Shown: positions 6,842 through 14,800 of the stretch, piece by piece | How positions within the stretch are numbered: position 1 is the first letter of the stretch | Layout of the letters: each line of letters begins with the position of its first letter | NCBI GenBank assembly: GCA_029782225.1 | Contig: JAKOVF010000318.1 | Span: 1 to 64,000, forward strand | Source of the DNA: Chloroflexota bacterium | GTDB lineage: Bacteria > Chloroflexota > Anaerolineae > Anaerolineales > Villigracilaceae | Direction: 5' to 3' | Length of the DNA: 64,000 nucleotides | Translations under genes and position numbers: made by a program | The notes under the pieces: generated by a model | Databases searched by the model: none | What the model saw: the letters and a program-made list of their open reading frames with translations, nothing else | What the model was told of the DNA's origin: nothing

Positions 6842-8529
6842 CCAATACGGACTCTTTCGATGAGCAGGATACCAGCCATGGTGAGCACCATCAACACCGT
6901 GGACATCGCCATAGCCTGGCCATAATTGAGACCGCCTGGCTGGGAAAGGAAGCGTGAGATCGCAATCGGAATGGTTGGAAATTCCGGGCGGGAAAGCAGG
7001 AGCGTCGCACCAAATTCACCGAGCGAGATGGTGAAGGCAAAGGTCGCAGCGCCCAGGGTAGCGCGGGAGAGGATGGGCCAATCCACGGTTTGCCAGACGC
7101 GGAATGGAGGCGCACCCAGCATGGAGGCAGCCTCACGCAGCCGTTCCGGGATGGATGCAATTGCAGGCTGCAAAGTACGGATGACAAAAGGCAATGCGAC
7201 CAGCGTGTGTGCCAGCGGAATAAAAATCGGTGAAGACAGGGCACGGCCAAACGAAATGATAAATCCCAACCCTAGCATGACAGCCGAAGAACCGAGGGGC
7301 AGCATGATCAGAGGGTCAAGCAGCTTTTCAAGTCGAGTAGGTTTTGCAAGCGCGAAGGCCGCAGGAAAACCGAGTGCAAGGGACAGCAAGACTGTCAGAC
7401 CGGCGAAGCCGAGAGAGTTGAGCGCAGCCTGAATCGGAGGCACATAAAAAAGTGAGCCGCGTCGGTTGATAAAAAGCTCCTGGTAATAATCCGTGGTCAG
7501 GCCATATTGAACCTGCCCGCGTTGACCGCGGTCTGCTTCAAGGCGGGTAAGGGAGCGGAGAGGAAGCGAAGCCAGGGGAAGAAAGAAGAAAGAGGAAAGA
7601 AGAAGGACAGAAGATGCGACAAAGACCTTCCCTCTCAGAGTTTTAGGGCGGCGCGCGGCGGTGAATCGCGGCGCGGTTTGGACCGTAGTCTGATTGATGA
7701 CGCGGGTATAAAGGATGGAAAAGACCAGCGTGAAAAGGAGTTGGAGGATCGAAAGCAGCGCGGCCAGCGGCAGGTTGGGAAGCTTGAGTACACGCAAATA
7801 AATCTCCACCTCGAGCGTGGCAAAATTTGAGCCACCGAGGAGAAGGATAACGCCAAAACTTGTAAAATCGAAGAGAAAAACAAGCAATGCCGCGGCCAGC
7901 AGCGATGGACGCAAAAGCGGAAGGATGACATGCCACCAGACACGGCGCGAGTCTGCTCCGAGGGAGCGCGCGACCTGCTCGAGCTTCAGGTCAAGACGTG
8001 AGAGCGCGGTGCTGACAATGCGAATGACGATGGTTGTGTTATAGAATACGTGAGCAAGGAGGATAGCAGTGAGGGTGCCCGTGAAAGGGATAGGGGATGA
8101 AGGGAACAAGGTGATGTTTAACCAGCCCCGAGGGCCGAGGAGGGAATTGAACGCTGCGGCTACTACAACCGTTGGCAGCATGAAAGGAATGGCAGTGAGC
8201 GCACGTAAGAGAGATTTTCCACGGAAATCAAAGCGAGCAAAGAGAATGGCAGACGGGATGCCAAGCAGGAAGGTGAGAAAAGTCGAAAGAAGGGCCTGGT
8301 AAAAAGTAAAGCCCGAAACGGAGAGGGCCAGATTGAGGTTTTCTCTCGTAAAGGCAGACAGATTGAATCCAAGAGAAAGAATGCGAGAGAGTGGAAGAAA
8401 GAAGAAAGACGAAAGAAATAAGAGGGGGAAGAACCAAAGCAAAAAACGCGCAAACCACGAAGACCCAAAGATGCGAAGACTTAGTCTCCGTGGCTCCGTA
8501 TCTCCATGCTTCAGGAAGTTGATCTGCAT
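6823..8529 (-). CDS. thiP: ABC transporter permease, ThiP-like, two fused permease domains
   Basis: The protein has 568 residues and about twelve membrane helices. Two BPD_transp_1 halves each carry an EAA-loop (EQVARSLGADSRRVWW; REAASMLGAPPFRVW) that docks on the ATPase. The fused two-domain layout is that of ThiP/FbpB importers. It sits between the solute-binding protein and the ATPase of a TPP-riboswitch operon, so thiamine or a precursor is the likely substrate. The first 26 residues are odd: HGDTEPRRLSLRIFGSSWF is encoded by a dispersed repeat, so the authentic start is uncertain. No clear ribosome site precedes the ATG at 8529, and a TTG near residue 28 is an alternative. The 3' end overlaps palindromes. 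Confidence 0.85.
   Translation of the reverse strand: MQINFLKHGDTEPRRLSLRIFGSSWFARFLLWFFPLLFLSSFFFLPLSRILSLGFNLSAFTRENLNLALSVSGFTFYQALLSTFLTFLLGIPSAILFARFDFRGKSLLRALTAIPFMLPTVVVAAAFNSLLGPRGWLNITLFPSSPIPFTGTLTAILLAHVFYNTTIVIRIVSTALSRLDLKLEQVARSLGADSRRVWWHVILPLLRPSLLAAALLVFLFDFTSFGVILLLGGSNFATLEVEIYLRVLKLPNLPLAALLSILQLLFTLVFSILYTRVINQTTVQTAPRFTAARRPKTLRGKVFVASSVLLLSSFFFLPLASLPLRSLTRLEADRGQRGQVQYGLTTDYYQELFINRRGSLFYVPPIQAALNSLGFAGLTVLLSLALGFPAAFALAKPTRLEKLLDPLIMLPLGSSAVMLGLGFIISFGRALSSPIFIPLAHTLVALPFVIRTLQPAIASIPERLREAASMLGAPPFRVWQTVDWPILSRATLGAATFAFTISLGEFGATLLLSRPEFPTIPIAISRFLSQPGGLNYGQAMAMSTVLMVLTMAGILLIERVRIGSDTHF
8453..8508. repeat. Dispersed repeat forming the N-terminus of thiP
   Basis: On the plus strand AACCACGAAGACCCAAAG (8453-8470) faces TCTCCGTGGCTCCGTATC (8484-8501), the same CCACGGAGA-type theme as at 1202-1274. 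It encodes residues 8-26 of the permease in an open frame. Confidence 0.55.
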
Positions 8530-8588
8530 TTTCGGTTAAACGTTTAAGATCAAAACTCGTTTCTCATTTCTCGTAACTTATGTTTGTC

Positions 8589-9644
8589 CTATTTCATTAC
8601 CTTCGTCCACGCCTCGATCCACGCGTCCCGGTTCGCGGCGATATCATCGGGTGAAATGGAAGCCGTTTGAGCTGGAGCCTGCGCGTACCTGGTGAACGCC
8701 TCCGGTAGTGCCGCATTTTTATTAACTGGATAAACGAACATCTGCAGGGGCATATCTTCCTGAAATTGCATGCTCAACATGAAATCCACGAATTTTTCGG
8801 CGAGGGCGCGGTTTTTGGTCCCTTTGAGGATGCCAACAAACTCAATTTGACGGAAACAGGTATCAGGTCCAATGATGGAGGCGGTGGGTGCGTCCGTAAT
8901 AGGAGGATTGGCAAAGACCACTTCCGCAGCAGGTGAGCTTCCATAGGAAACAACAAGAGGCTGCGGGCCATGTCCAGAAGAGCCACTGAAATTGGTGTTA
9001 TAGGCAGTCTCCCAGCCATCCACAACAACCACGCCATTTTCTTTCAGGCTTTTCCAGTAATCGAGATAGCCATCACCAAAGTGTGCGCGCGTGGCCAGCA
9101 GGAAGGCCAGACCCGTGGAAGAAGTGGCAGGGTCTTCAACAACAAGCAAACCCTTATATTCGGGTTTCGCCAGATCCTCAAGCGATTGAGGAACTTGCAG
9201 GTTTTTTCCGGCGAAATATTTCTTGTCGTAATTGATGCAAACGTCGCCAAAATCAACCGGCACGGCCTGATTGGTTTTGTCGAGTTTGAATTCATCCGCC
9301 ACATCGCTCAATGCAGAGGATTGATAGGATTCATAAATCCCGGCATCCAGGGCACGCGAGAGAAAGGTGTTATCCACGCCATAGAACACATCTGCCAGCG
9401 GCGCATCCCTGGTCAGGACAGCTTTGTTGAGCGCCTCACCTGCGTCACCACTTTTGATAAATGTGACCTTGGCATCGTTGGCATCCTCAAAGGCTTGGAT
9501 GACATTCTCGCTCACTGCGAAGGAGTCATGCGTCATGACGGTGAGGTTTTTGGGACCGGCAGGAGCACAGGAGGTAAGAAGGATGAGGAAAGCGATGCCC
9601 TGAGCCAGTCGAAGGGAGGAAAGAAGGAGAGTGAGTTTTTTCAT
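8589..9644 (-). CDS. thiB: Thiamine-type ABC transporter solute-binding lipoprotein
   Basis: This 351-residue binding protein captures the substrate outside the cytoplasmic membrane. The signal peptide ends in a lipobox, LLTSC (Cys26). The mature protein starts LTVMTHDSF and contains VITFxKSGD-like, DVFYGVDN, PVDFGDVCINYD and GSSPAAEVVF segments, matching the ThiB/FbpA class (TbpA-like thiamine binders). It follows thiamine pyrophosphokinase by 41 bases and precedes the permease by 59. Codons 10-16 (SLRLAQG) are encoded by a CCCTGAGC...GTCGAAGGG palindromic repeat inside the signal peptide. The substrate is inferred from the riboswitch and neighbours. Family membership is firm. Confidence 0.87.
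   Translation of the reverse strand: MKKLTLLLSSLRLAQGIAFLILLTSCAPAGPKNLTVMTHDSFAVSENVIQAFEDANDAKVTFIKSGDAGEALNKAVLTRDAPLADVFYGVDNTFLSRALDAGIYESYQSSALSDVADEFKLDKTNQAVPVDFGDVCINYDKKYFAGKNLQVPQSLEDLAKPEYKGLLVVEDPATSSTGLAFLLATRAHFGDGYLDYWKSLKENGVVVVDGWETAYNTNFSGSSGHGPQPLVVSYGSSPAAEVVFANPPITDAPTASIIGPDTCFRQIEFVGILKGTKNRALAEKFVDFMLSMQFQEDMPLQMFVYPVNKNAALPEAFTRYAQAPAQTASISPDDIAANRDAWIEAWTKVMK
9598..9616. repeat. CCCTGAGC-GTCGAAGGG palindrome inside thiB signal peptide
   Basis: CCCTGAGCCAGTCGAAGGG is a short imperfect palindrome. A related sequence, CCCTTCGACGAACGCTCAAGG, lies in the glycosyltransferase gene at 44849-44869. Confidence 0.6.
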
Positions 9645-9685
9645 GGGTTCTCTAAGGTTGGTGATTTGAGAGTAGTCACCAATAA

Positions 9686-10327
9686 TCAGTGACCGGAGAT
9701 TGCGCGGTGGTGGACGATGAGCAGCAATCCTGTTCCGATTTTTACAGATGCCTCTTCACCCAGCATTTCATTGCTGATACCGCGCGTTTTGTTTGGATGA
9801 AGAGTTTCGCTGACCAGAGGCCACCTGAGATTTTCGGTGAGGACTCCGGTGACTTCCCCGCCCCAGGGAATCAACGACACAATGTCGCCGCGACTTCCGC
9901 GGACCCTGGCCTGATCCCGGCAAAAGAAGATTTCCTGCACTCCATCATCGAGAGCGATGGGCGTCGGCTGCGGCGTAGCGAGCAGTGCAATGTTGGCCAG
10001 GGTTTGATCCAGCCTGCCGCCGAGCGCAGCGATGATCCTGATCTCGGTTGGGTTAAGAGCCAGCGCGTGATCGAGAGCAAGCTCCAAATCCGTGGCGTCT
10101 TTGTCCCTCGAAAATTCGATGACCTGTGTACCGCGCTTCGTCAAAGGTTGAATATCGACGGATGTAGAGTCAAGATCACCGATGATAACGTGAGGGGTGA
10201 GCCCCAATGCGAGGATATGACGCGTGCCGCCATCCGCGGCGATCAGTAAATCGTCGTCGCTAATGAGGTCTCGAGCTAACTCGAGATCAGGCAGTTCGCC
10301 GTTGGCGAAAATGAGGATACGAGGCAT
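9686..10327 (-). CDS. thiN: Thiamine pyrophosphokinase
   Basis: This 213-residue cytoplasmic enzyme transfers pyrophosphate from ATP to thiamine to make TPP. Motifs are LLIAADGGTRHI, HVIIGDLDSTS, SRDKDATDLELAL and ALGGRLDQTLANI, the Asp-rich catalytic signatures of the family. A C-terminal thiamine-binding part follows (SLIPWGGEV ... ETLHPNKTRGISNE). It is the first gene after the TPP riboswitch and its terminator, so expression should fall when TPP is plentiful. Together with the transporter behind it, the operon imports thiamine and activates it. Start ATG 10327 follows GTGAGGG. A dispersed CCCTCACCC repeat fills the leader just upstream. Confidence 0.92.
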   Translation of the reverse strand: MPRILIFANGELPDLELARDLISDDDLLIAADGGTRHILALGLTPHVIIGDLDSTSVDIQPLTKRGTQVIEFSRDKDATDLELALDHALALNPTEIRIIAALGGRLDQTLANIALLATPQPTPIALDDGVQEIFFCRDQARVRGSRGDIVSLIPWGGEVTGVLTENLRWPLVSETLHPNKTRGISNEMLGEEASVKIGTGLLLIVHHRAISGH

Positions 10328-10334
10328 ATATAAA

Positions 10335-10372
10335 CCCTCACCCCTGGCCCCTCTCCCTGGTAGGGCGAGGGG
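10335..10372. repeat. CCCTCACCC...GGGCGAGGGG repeat, copy 1
   Basis: An imperfect inverted repeat of about 38 bases sits between the riboswitch terminator and thiN. Relatives lie at 11385-11431 and 45674-45720. Confidence 0.6.
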
Positions 10373-10379
10373 AAGAGCG

Positions 10380-10411
10380 AAATAAAAACCATCCTCCGGC
10401 GGAGGATGGTT
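10380..10411 (-). terminator. Intrinsic terminator controlled by the TPP riboswitch
   Basis: AACCATCCTCC and GGAGGATGGTT form an 11-bp stem with a GCC loop. On the minus strand it is followed by TTTATT. It lies about 12 bases after the riboswitch core and before thiN, the expected position for transcription attenuation by bound TPP. Confidence 0.85.
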
Positions 10412-10423
10412 ATGGAAAAGAGA

Positions 10424-10508
10424 GTCCCTCCGCTGGCATTAACCAGATCAGGTGATGCGGGTCGAGCGTTGGACGCTCCTCTCAGCCTGTTGATGGACAG
10501 GCTCCCCG
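10424..10508 (-). promoter_or_regulatory. TPP (THI-box) riboswitch
   Basis: Read on the minus strand, the conserved blocks appear in order: GGGGAGCC, GGCTGAGAGG, GACCCG, then ACCTGATCTGGTTAATGCC, AGCGGAGGGA. These form the pyrimidine- and pyrophosphate-sensing arms of the TPP aptamer. A promoter lies just upstream and a terminator just downstream. The genes it controls, thiN and thiBPQ, fit thiamine uptake and activation. Confidence 0.95.
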
Positions 10509-10525
10509 TTTGATTGTGTAAGGTG

Positions 10526-10554
10526 AGTATATGACTGTGAGGAGGGGATGTCAA
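10526..10554 (-). promoter_or_regulatory. Promoter of the thiN-thiBPQ operon
   Basis: On the minus strand TTGACA (10549-10554), 17 bases, TATACT (10526-10531). The predicted start near 10519 is about 10 bases before the riboswitch core. Confidence 0.8.
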
Positions 10555-10585
10555 GGCGAAACATTCCCCGGTTGTCCGAGCTTTT

Positions 10586-11374
10586 TTAGCGCACTCGACG
10601 CTTCCATTCCTCTTTCAATTGCAGTTCGCGCGGGCTGAGACCGGAGCCGAGCGCAAGGAAATCTGTCAGCAGTCGGTTGAACTTGAAGGCATCATCCAGC
10701 ATGGGGAAATGGCCCGCGCCCTCAAGGTTGACCTGGTGCATATGAAGAGGTAACGCATCTTCGTTTTCAGCATCCGGAATGGTCATGGATGGATCGTTGG
10801 GGCCATAGACAAAGAGGCAGGGAATGCCAAGGTTACGGACTTCGCCGAATAAGTTATTCGACTGAAACTCCTCCATCGAGGCGGCAACAGCCTTGGGGTC
10901 CGCTTTGGAGGCGTCGCCCAGTGCGGCGATATTTTCGGGCGTGCGAGTCGACAGCCACTCCACAAGTTCGCTCATTGGAGCGGTCCGCAGCCTGGCATTG
11001 ACGGAGTCGTAGGTCATCGGGCAATTGATCGCCATCATGCGGTCTACGCTGGCCGGCGTTTTCTTGGTAAACGCAAAACTGACCAGGGCACCCAACCCAT
11101 GCCCCACGAGAGCGACTTTACCAATCCCCATGATGTCCAGGAAGCGTCTGACGAGTTCGGCCTGCTTATCAAGTGAGTACTGCAATGGGTCACGTGTAGT
11201 ATCCCCAAACCCGTAGAGATCAAGCGCGTAGGCGCGGAACGAGGTGGATGCAACCTGCATGGCATTGATCCAGTAACGCCATGAGCCGACCCAGTCGTGC
11301 AGGAAGACAATAGGACGTCCTCGCCCCAGTGCCTCATAATGCACTATCGAACCGTCAAGAATAATTGCGCTCAT
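10586..11374 (-). CDS. Alpha/beta hydrolase homologue lacking the nucleophile Ser
   Basis: The 262-residue protein has the alpha/beta-hydrolase fold: strand IVFLHDWVGSW (oxyanion region), the nucleophile elbow, an acid-strand segment LFVYGPNDP, and EGAGHFPML with the usual catalytic His. The elbow reads V-G-H-G-L-G (residues 90-95): position 93, normally Ser, is Gly (codon GGG). A normal ester-hydrolysis mechanism is therefore unlikely. The paralogue at 23290-24087 in the same gene string keeps GHSMG. The protein might bind a small ligand or partner rather than catalyse, by analogy with non-catalytic members of the fold; that is inference. It is the last gene of the 15-kb string, 63 bases after a receiver gene, with a repeat between them. 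Confidence 0.82.
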   Translation of the reverse strand: MSAIILDGSIVHYEALGRGRPIVFLHDWVGSWRYWINAMQVASTSFRAYALDLYGFGDTTRDPLQYSLDKQAELVRRFLDIMGIGKVALVGHGLGALVSFAFTKKTPASVDRMMAINCPMTYDSVNARLRTAPMSELVEWLSTRTPENIAALGDASKADPKAVAASMEEFQSNNLFGEVRNLGIPCLFVYGPNDPSMTIPDAENEDALPLHMHQVNLEGAGHFPMLDDAFKFNRLLTDFLALGSGLSPRELQLKEEWKRRVR

Positions 11375-11384
11375 TCATCATCCG

Positions 11385-11431
11385 CCCTCATCCCTTGCCC
11401 CACTCCGGATGGAGAGGGGGTGGGGTGAGGG
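11385..11431. repeat. CCCTCATCCC...GGGGTGAGGG repeat, copy 2
   Basis: This 47-base inverted repeat fills the gap between the receiver gene and the alpha/beta-hydrolase gene. Its ends, CCCTCATCCC and GGGGTGAGGG, nearly pair. Confidence 0.6.
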
Positions 11432-11437
11432 TTAAAA

Positions 11438-11812
11438 TCACTTTCCAAATTTTGCCAGAATTGCCTTCACCCGATCAGTCAGTTGATCAGGAGCAAAGGG
11501 TTTCAGCAGATATTCTTCCGCGCCCACGGCAAGTCCGGTGGCAATTTCGGAATCCTGTCCTTTTGCAGAGAGAAACACCACCGGAATATCCTTCAAGGTT
11601 GGGCTGGCTTTCATCAACCGACAGGCATCGTAGCCAGTCATGCGCGGCATGCGGACATCCATCAGGATCAGATCAGGGATGACCTGCGAGGCCATTTGGA
11701 CCGCCTCCTCTCCGTTGGAAGTAGCAGTTACCTCATGCCCGGCGAAGCGCAGGGTAAAAGCAACCAGGTCTCGAATATCGGGTTCATCTTCGGCGATCAA
11801 AATTCTTGCCAT
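11438..11812 (-). CDS. Single-domain response regulator (receiver only)
   Basis: The protein has 124 residues and is a complete receiver with no output domain. The acidic pocket lies in IAEDEPD, the phospho-acceptor is Asp52 in LILMDVRMP, the switch Ser/Thr segment is VVFLSAKG, and Lys is in EEYLLKPF. It begins 4 bases after the giant kinase stop, so it is translationally linked and very likely its phosphoryl acceptor. With no DNA-binding part it would act through protein contacts, perhaps with the GTPase or hydrolase products of the same string (inference). Confidence 0.92.
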   Translation of the reverse strand: MARILIAEDEPDIRDLVAFTLRFAGHEVTATSNGEEAVQMASQVIPDLILMDVRMPRMTGYDACRLMKASPTLKDIPVVFLSAKGQDSEIATGLAVGAEEYLLKPFAPDQLTDRVKAILAKFGK

Positions 11813-11816
11813 TCAT

Positions 11817-14800
11817 TTATCCTTTATGCACGGGCAGTGTAAACGAGAATGTACTGCCTTCTCCCGGTATTCCCGTGCTTGACATCCAAATTCGGCCATG
11901 ATGCATCTCGACCAGCTGGCGCACGATCGGCAGTCCAAGGCCAGTGCCCGGCGTGGACAGAACCAACGGATGCTCGCCGCGATAGAAACGCTCAAAAATG
12001 CGGGCCTGGTCGGCCAGCGAAATACCCACGCCATTGTCCTGCACATCCACCTGCACTTCGTTCCCATCTATAGCGTGGACGCAGACGCGGATCGTGCCAT
12101 TGCCCGGCGTGTAGTTGTAGGCGTTGTCCACAAGGTTATGGATGATCTGGCGCACGCGCTGTTCATCGGCAAACACGAGAGGCAGACGCTTCGGCGCGTC
12201 CAGTGAGAGGCCCATTGGCTTGTTATCTTCCTGGGAACGGCGCAGCACTTCCTCAACCACATCCTCTGCCACCTGGCGAAGGTCCACGGGCTCCGGAGTG
12301 AGGACAACGGTCCCAGATTCGATGCGGGAAATATCCAGCAGGTCATTGACCAGCGTATTCAAACGCTCAATGTTATTGATGACGATATCCAGAAAGTGCG
12401 CCTGGTTCTCATTCAACGCGCCGGCTGCACCCATTTTGAGAATATCGACATAGCCTTTGATCGAGGTCATCGGCGTCCGCAATTCATGGCTGACCGTTGC
12501 CACAAATTCGGATTTCAAGCGGTCTACTTCAACCTCATGCGTAATATCGCGGAAGATGGACACCGTGCCGAGGAAATCACTCTGCAGGATCACGGGTGCC
12601 AGGTGGACGAGCGCGATGTGTTCGTTTTCAAGCTCGATTTGTTCAGCATACGTGTCACCGGGATGGTGGGACGCCGGATTTTCAGACCACTTGCGGATGG
12701 TCTGCATCCACGTGCTGGCTGCCTTGCCAAACAGACCGCCAAAGGCCTCCAGTGAACTGCCCAGCACGCGCGCTTTTTCGAGCGAGAGAATTCTCTCCGT
12801 GGAGGAATTGACAAAGGTGATGCGATTATCGGATCCCGTGACCAGCACGCCATCGGCGACAGCTTCCAGGATGGCCTGTGAGCGGCTCGCATCTTCCTGT
12901 TCCTTGCGGAGCATCACACCCAGGCGTTCAGCCTGATCGCGGATCAGTTCATAGAGGTGCGCGTTGTTGATCGCCACAGCCACCTGGCTCGCAATGGCCT
13001 TGACCAGATTCAGCATCTCGGCACTGAAGAATTTCTCCGCCCGATGGAAGACCATCAGGACGCCGATCACATCCTCGCTCACAAGCATGGGAACCACGAT
13101 TGCACTGCGGTGATCCTGCCCCGCGCTGGCAGCGCGCACCCAGCGCGGATCGTTGTGCAGATCGTCGATCAAGGTCGCTTCACGGTGCTGCACCACCCAG
13201 CCTGCAAGGCCTTCCCCAATCTTCAGCGTAAAGCCGCGGCCCGTTTCGTCAACCATTTCAGAGAGATAGCCATAGCCTGCGCGATAGTGCAGGAGGTTAT
13301 CCTGGGCCTGCAAAAGCATGATTGTGCCCTGCTCTGCACCAATTGCATCATTGAGCAATGAAAGCGTGCGGTTCAGAGCGCGGTCCAGATCGAGGCTGGA
13401 AGAGACCTCGGTCAGGATGCGCAAAAGCATCTCGGTGCTCTGTTGTTCACGCCGCAACTGAGCCGTGCGCTCGATGACGCGCTGTTCGAGTTCCTGCGCG
13501 AGGCGCTGGGTCTCTGCAAAAAGCCGTCCATTCTGGATGGCAACAATTGCCTGGTTTGCCAGCGTGCCAAGGATTTGCTGATCTTCCTCTGTATAAACAT
13601 TCGCCTGATAACTCTGTGCAGAGAGCATTCCAAGGGTCTTGCCACCCAGAGTCATGGGAACGGCGAGGATCGAGAGCGGGGTATCTGCATTTCCATAGGT
13701 CATGCCACCTGCAGCATCGACACGCTCCGCACCGTGCAGGAGAAGAGGCTGACCTGTGGAAATCACGTGTCCACTGAGGCCTTTGTCCTTCGGAATGCGC
13801 GTGATCGGTGAACGCGCCTGTCCATCCACGAGGTAGACGCCTTCAATTTCATCGGTCTCCTGATCCAGCAGGCTGATGACAAAGGACTGGACCGGCATAA
13901 GACGTTCAGCAGCCCGGTGCACCGCTGCATAAATCTGTTCCGGATCGAGGCTGGCACTGACCTGTGAACTGGTCTCGTTTAAGATGGCAAATCGTTCCGC
14001 GGTCCTCACCGTGGACTGGAAGAGGCGGGCATTCTCCAGCGCAATTGCAGCCTGGTTTGAAATGGTTCGCGCCAGTTCAATCTCATTCAAATTGAAGCGG
14101 CCATCGCCGTTCATTTGAGCAAAGACAAGTGCTCGCAGGCTGGAGCCGCTGGCGAGCGGCAGGATGAGTAACGCAATGGAATCGCCAAGCATTTCGGTCA
14201 GCGGCGCGAGGTCGGGTTCGCGGCGCGCATCGTCTGTGTTAAAGACCCCCAGTGATTCACGCAGCCGGTTGAAAATGGGAGCATCGGGTAAAGGCCTTGG
14301 AAGCCGCGCCCGGATACGCGGCAAGGTAAGGCTCCAGGTGGCCTGCGCGCGTTCGAACGTGACAACAGAGATTCGTTGAACGCCGAGCGCGTCCATCAGT
14401 TGTTCCGCCGTCAGGTGAAGGATTTGATCGGCATCCAGCAGCCCGCTCAACGATGAGGAGAAGCGGTTGAGCAGACCGAGACGCTGAGACCGCTGGTCGA
14501 GCTCTGCTCCACGACTTAGGCTATCTTCATACAGGCGGGAGTTTTCAAGCGAAACGGCAGCCTGACTTGCAAAGGTCAAGGCGAGTTGCAATTGCTCACC
14601 GGAATAAGCGTGCGCCTGCCATTTTTCAAGCGCGATCACACCAGCCAGCTCTCCTTTTGAGATCAGGGGAATGCCAATCCATGAAAGATGAGGAGCCTCG
14701 ACGCGCGGGAAGCGCGGGTCTTCACGTACATCTCCGACGGCGATGGCTTGACCGGTCTGCACCATCTCTTTGAAGAGAGCGCTATCGGCTACAGCAACCG

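Noticed and set aside
8555-8577. CTCATTTCTC motif shared with 42595-42616
   Set aside because: Only about 10 bases are shared and the sequence is low-complexity, so chance is likely.
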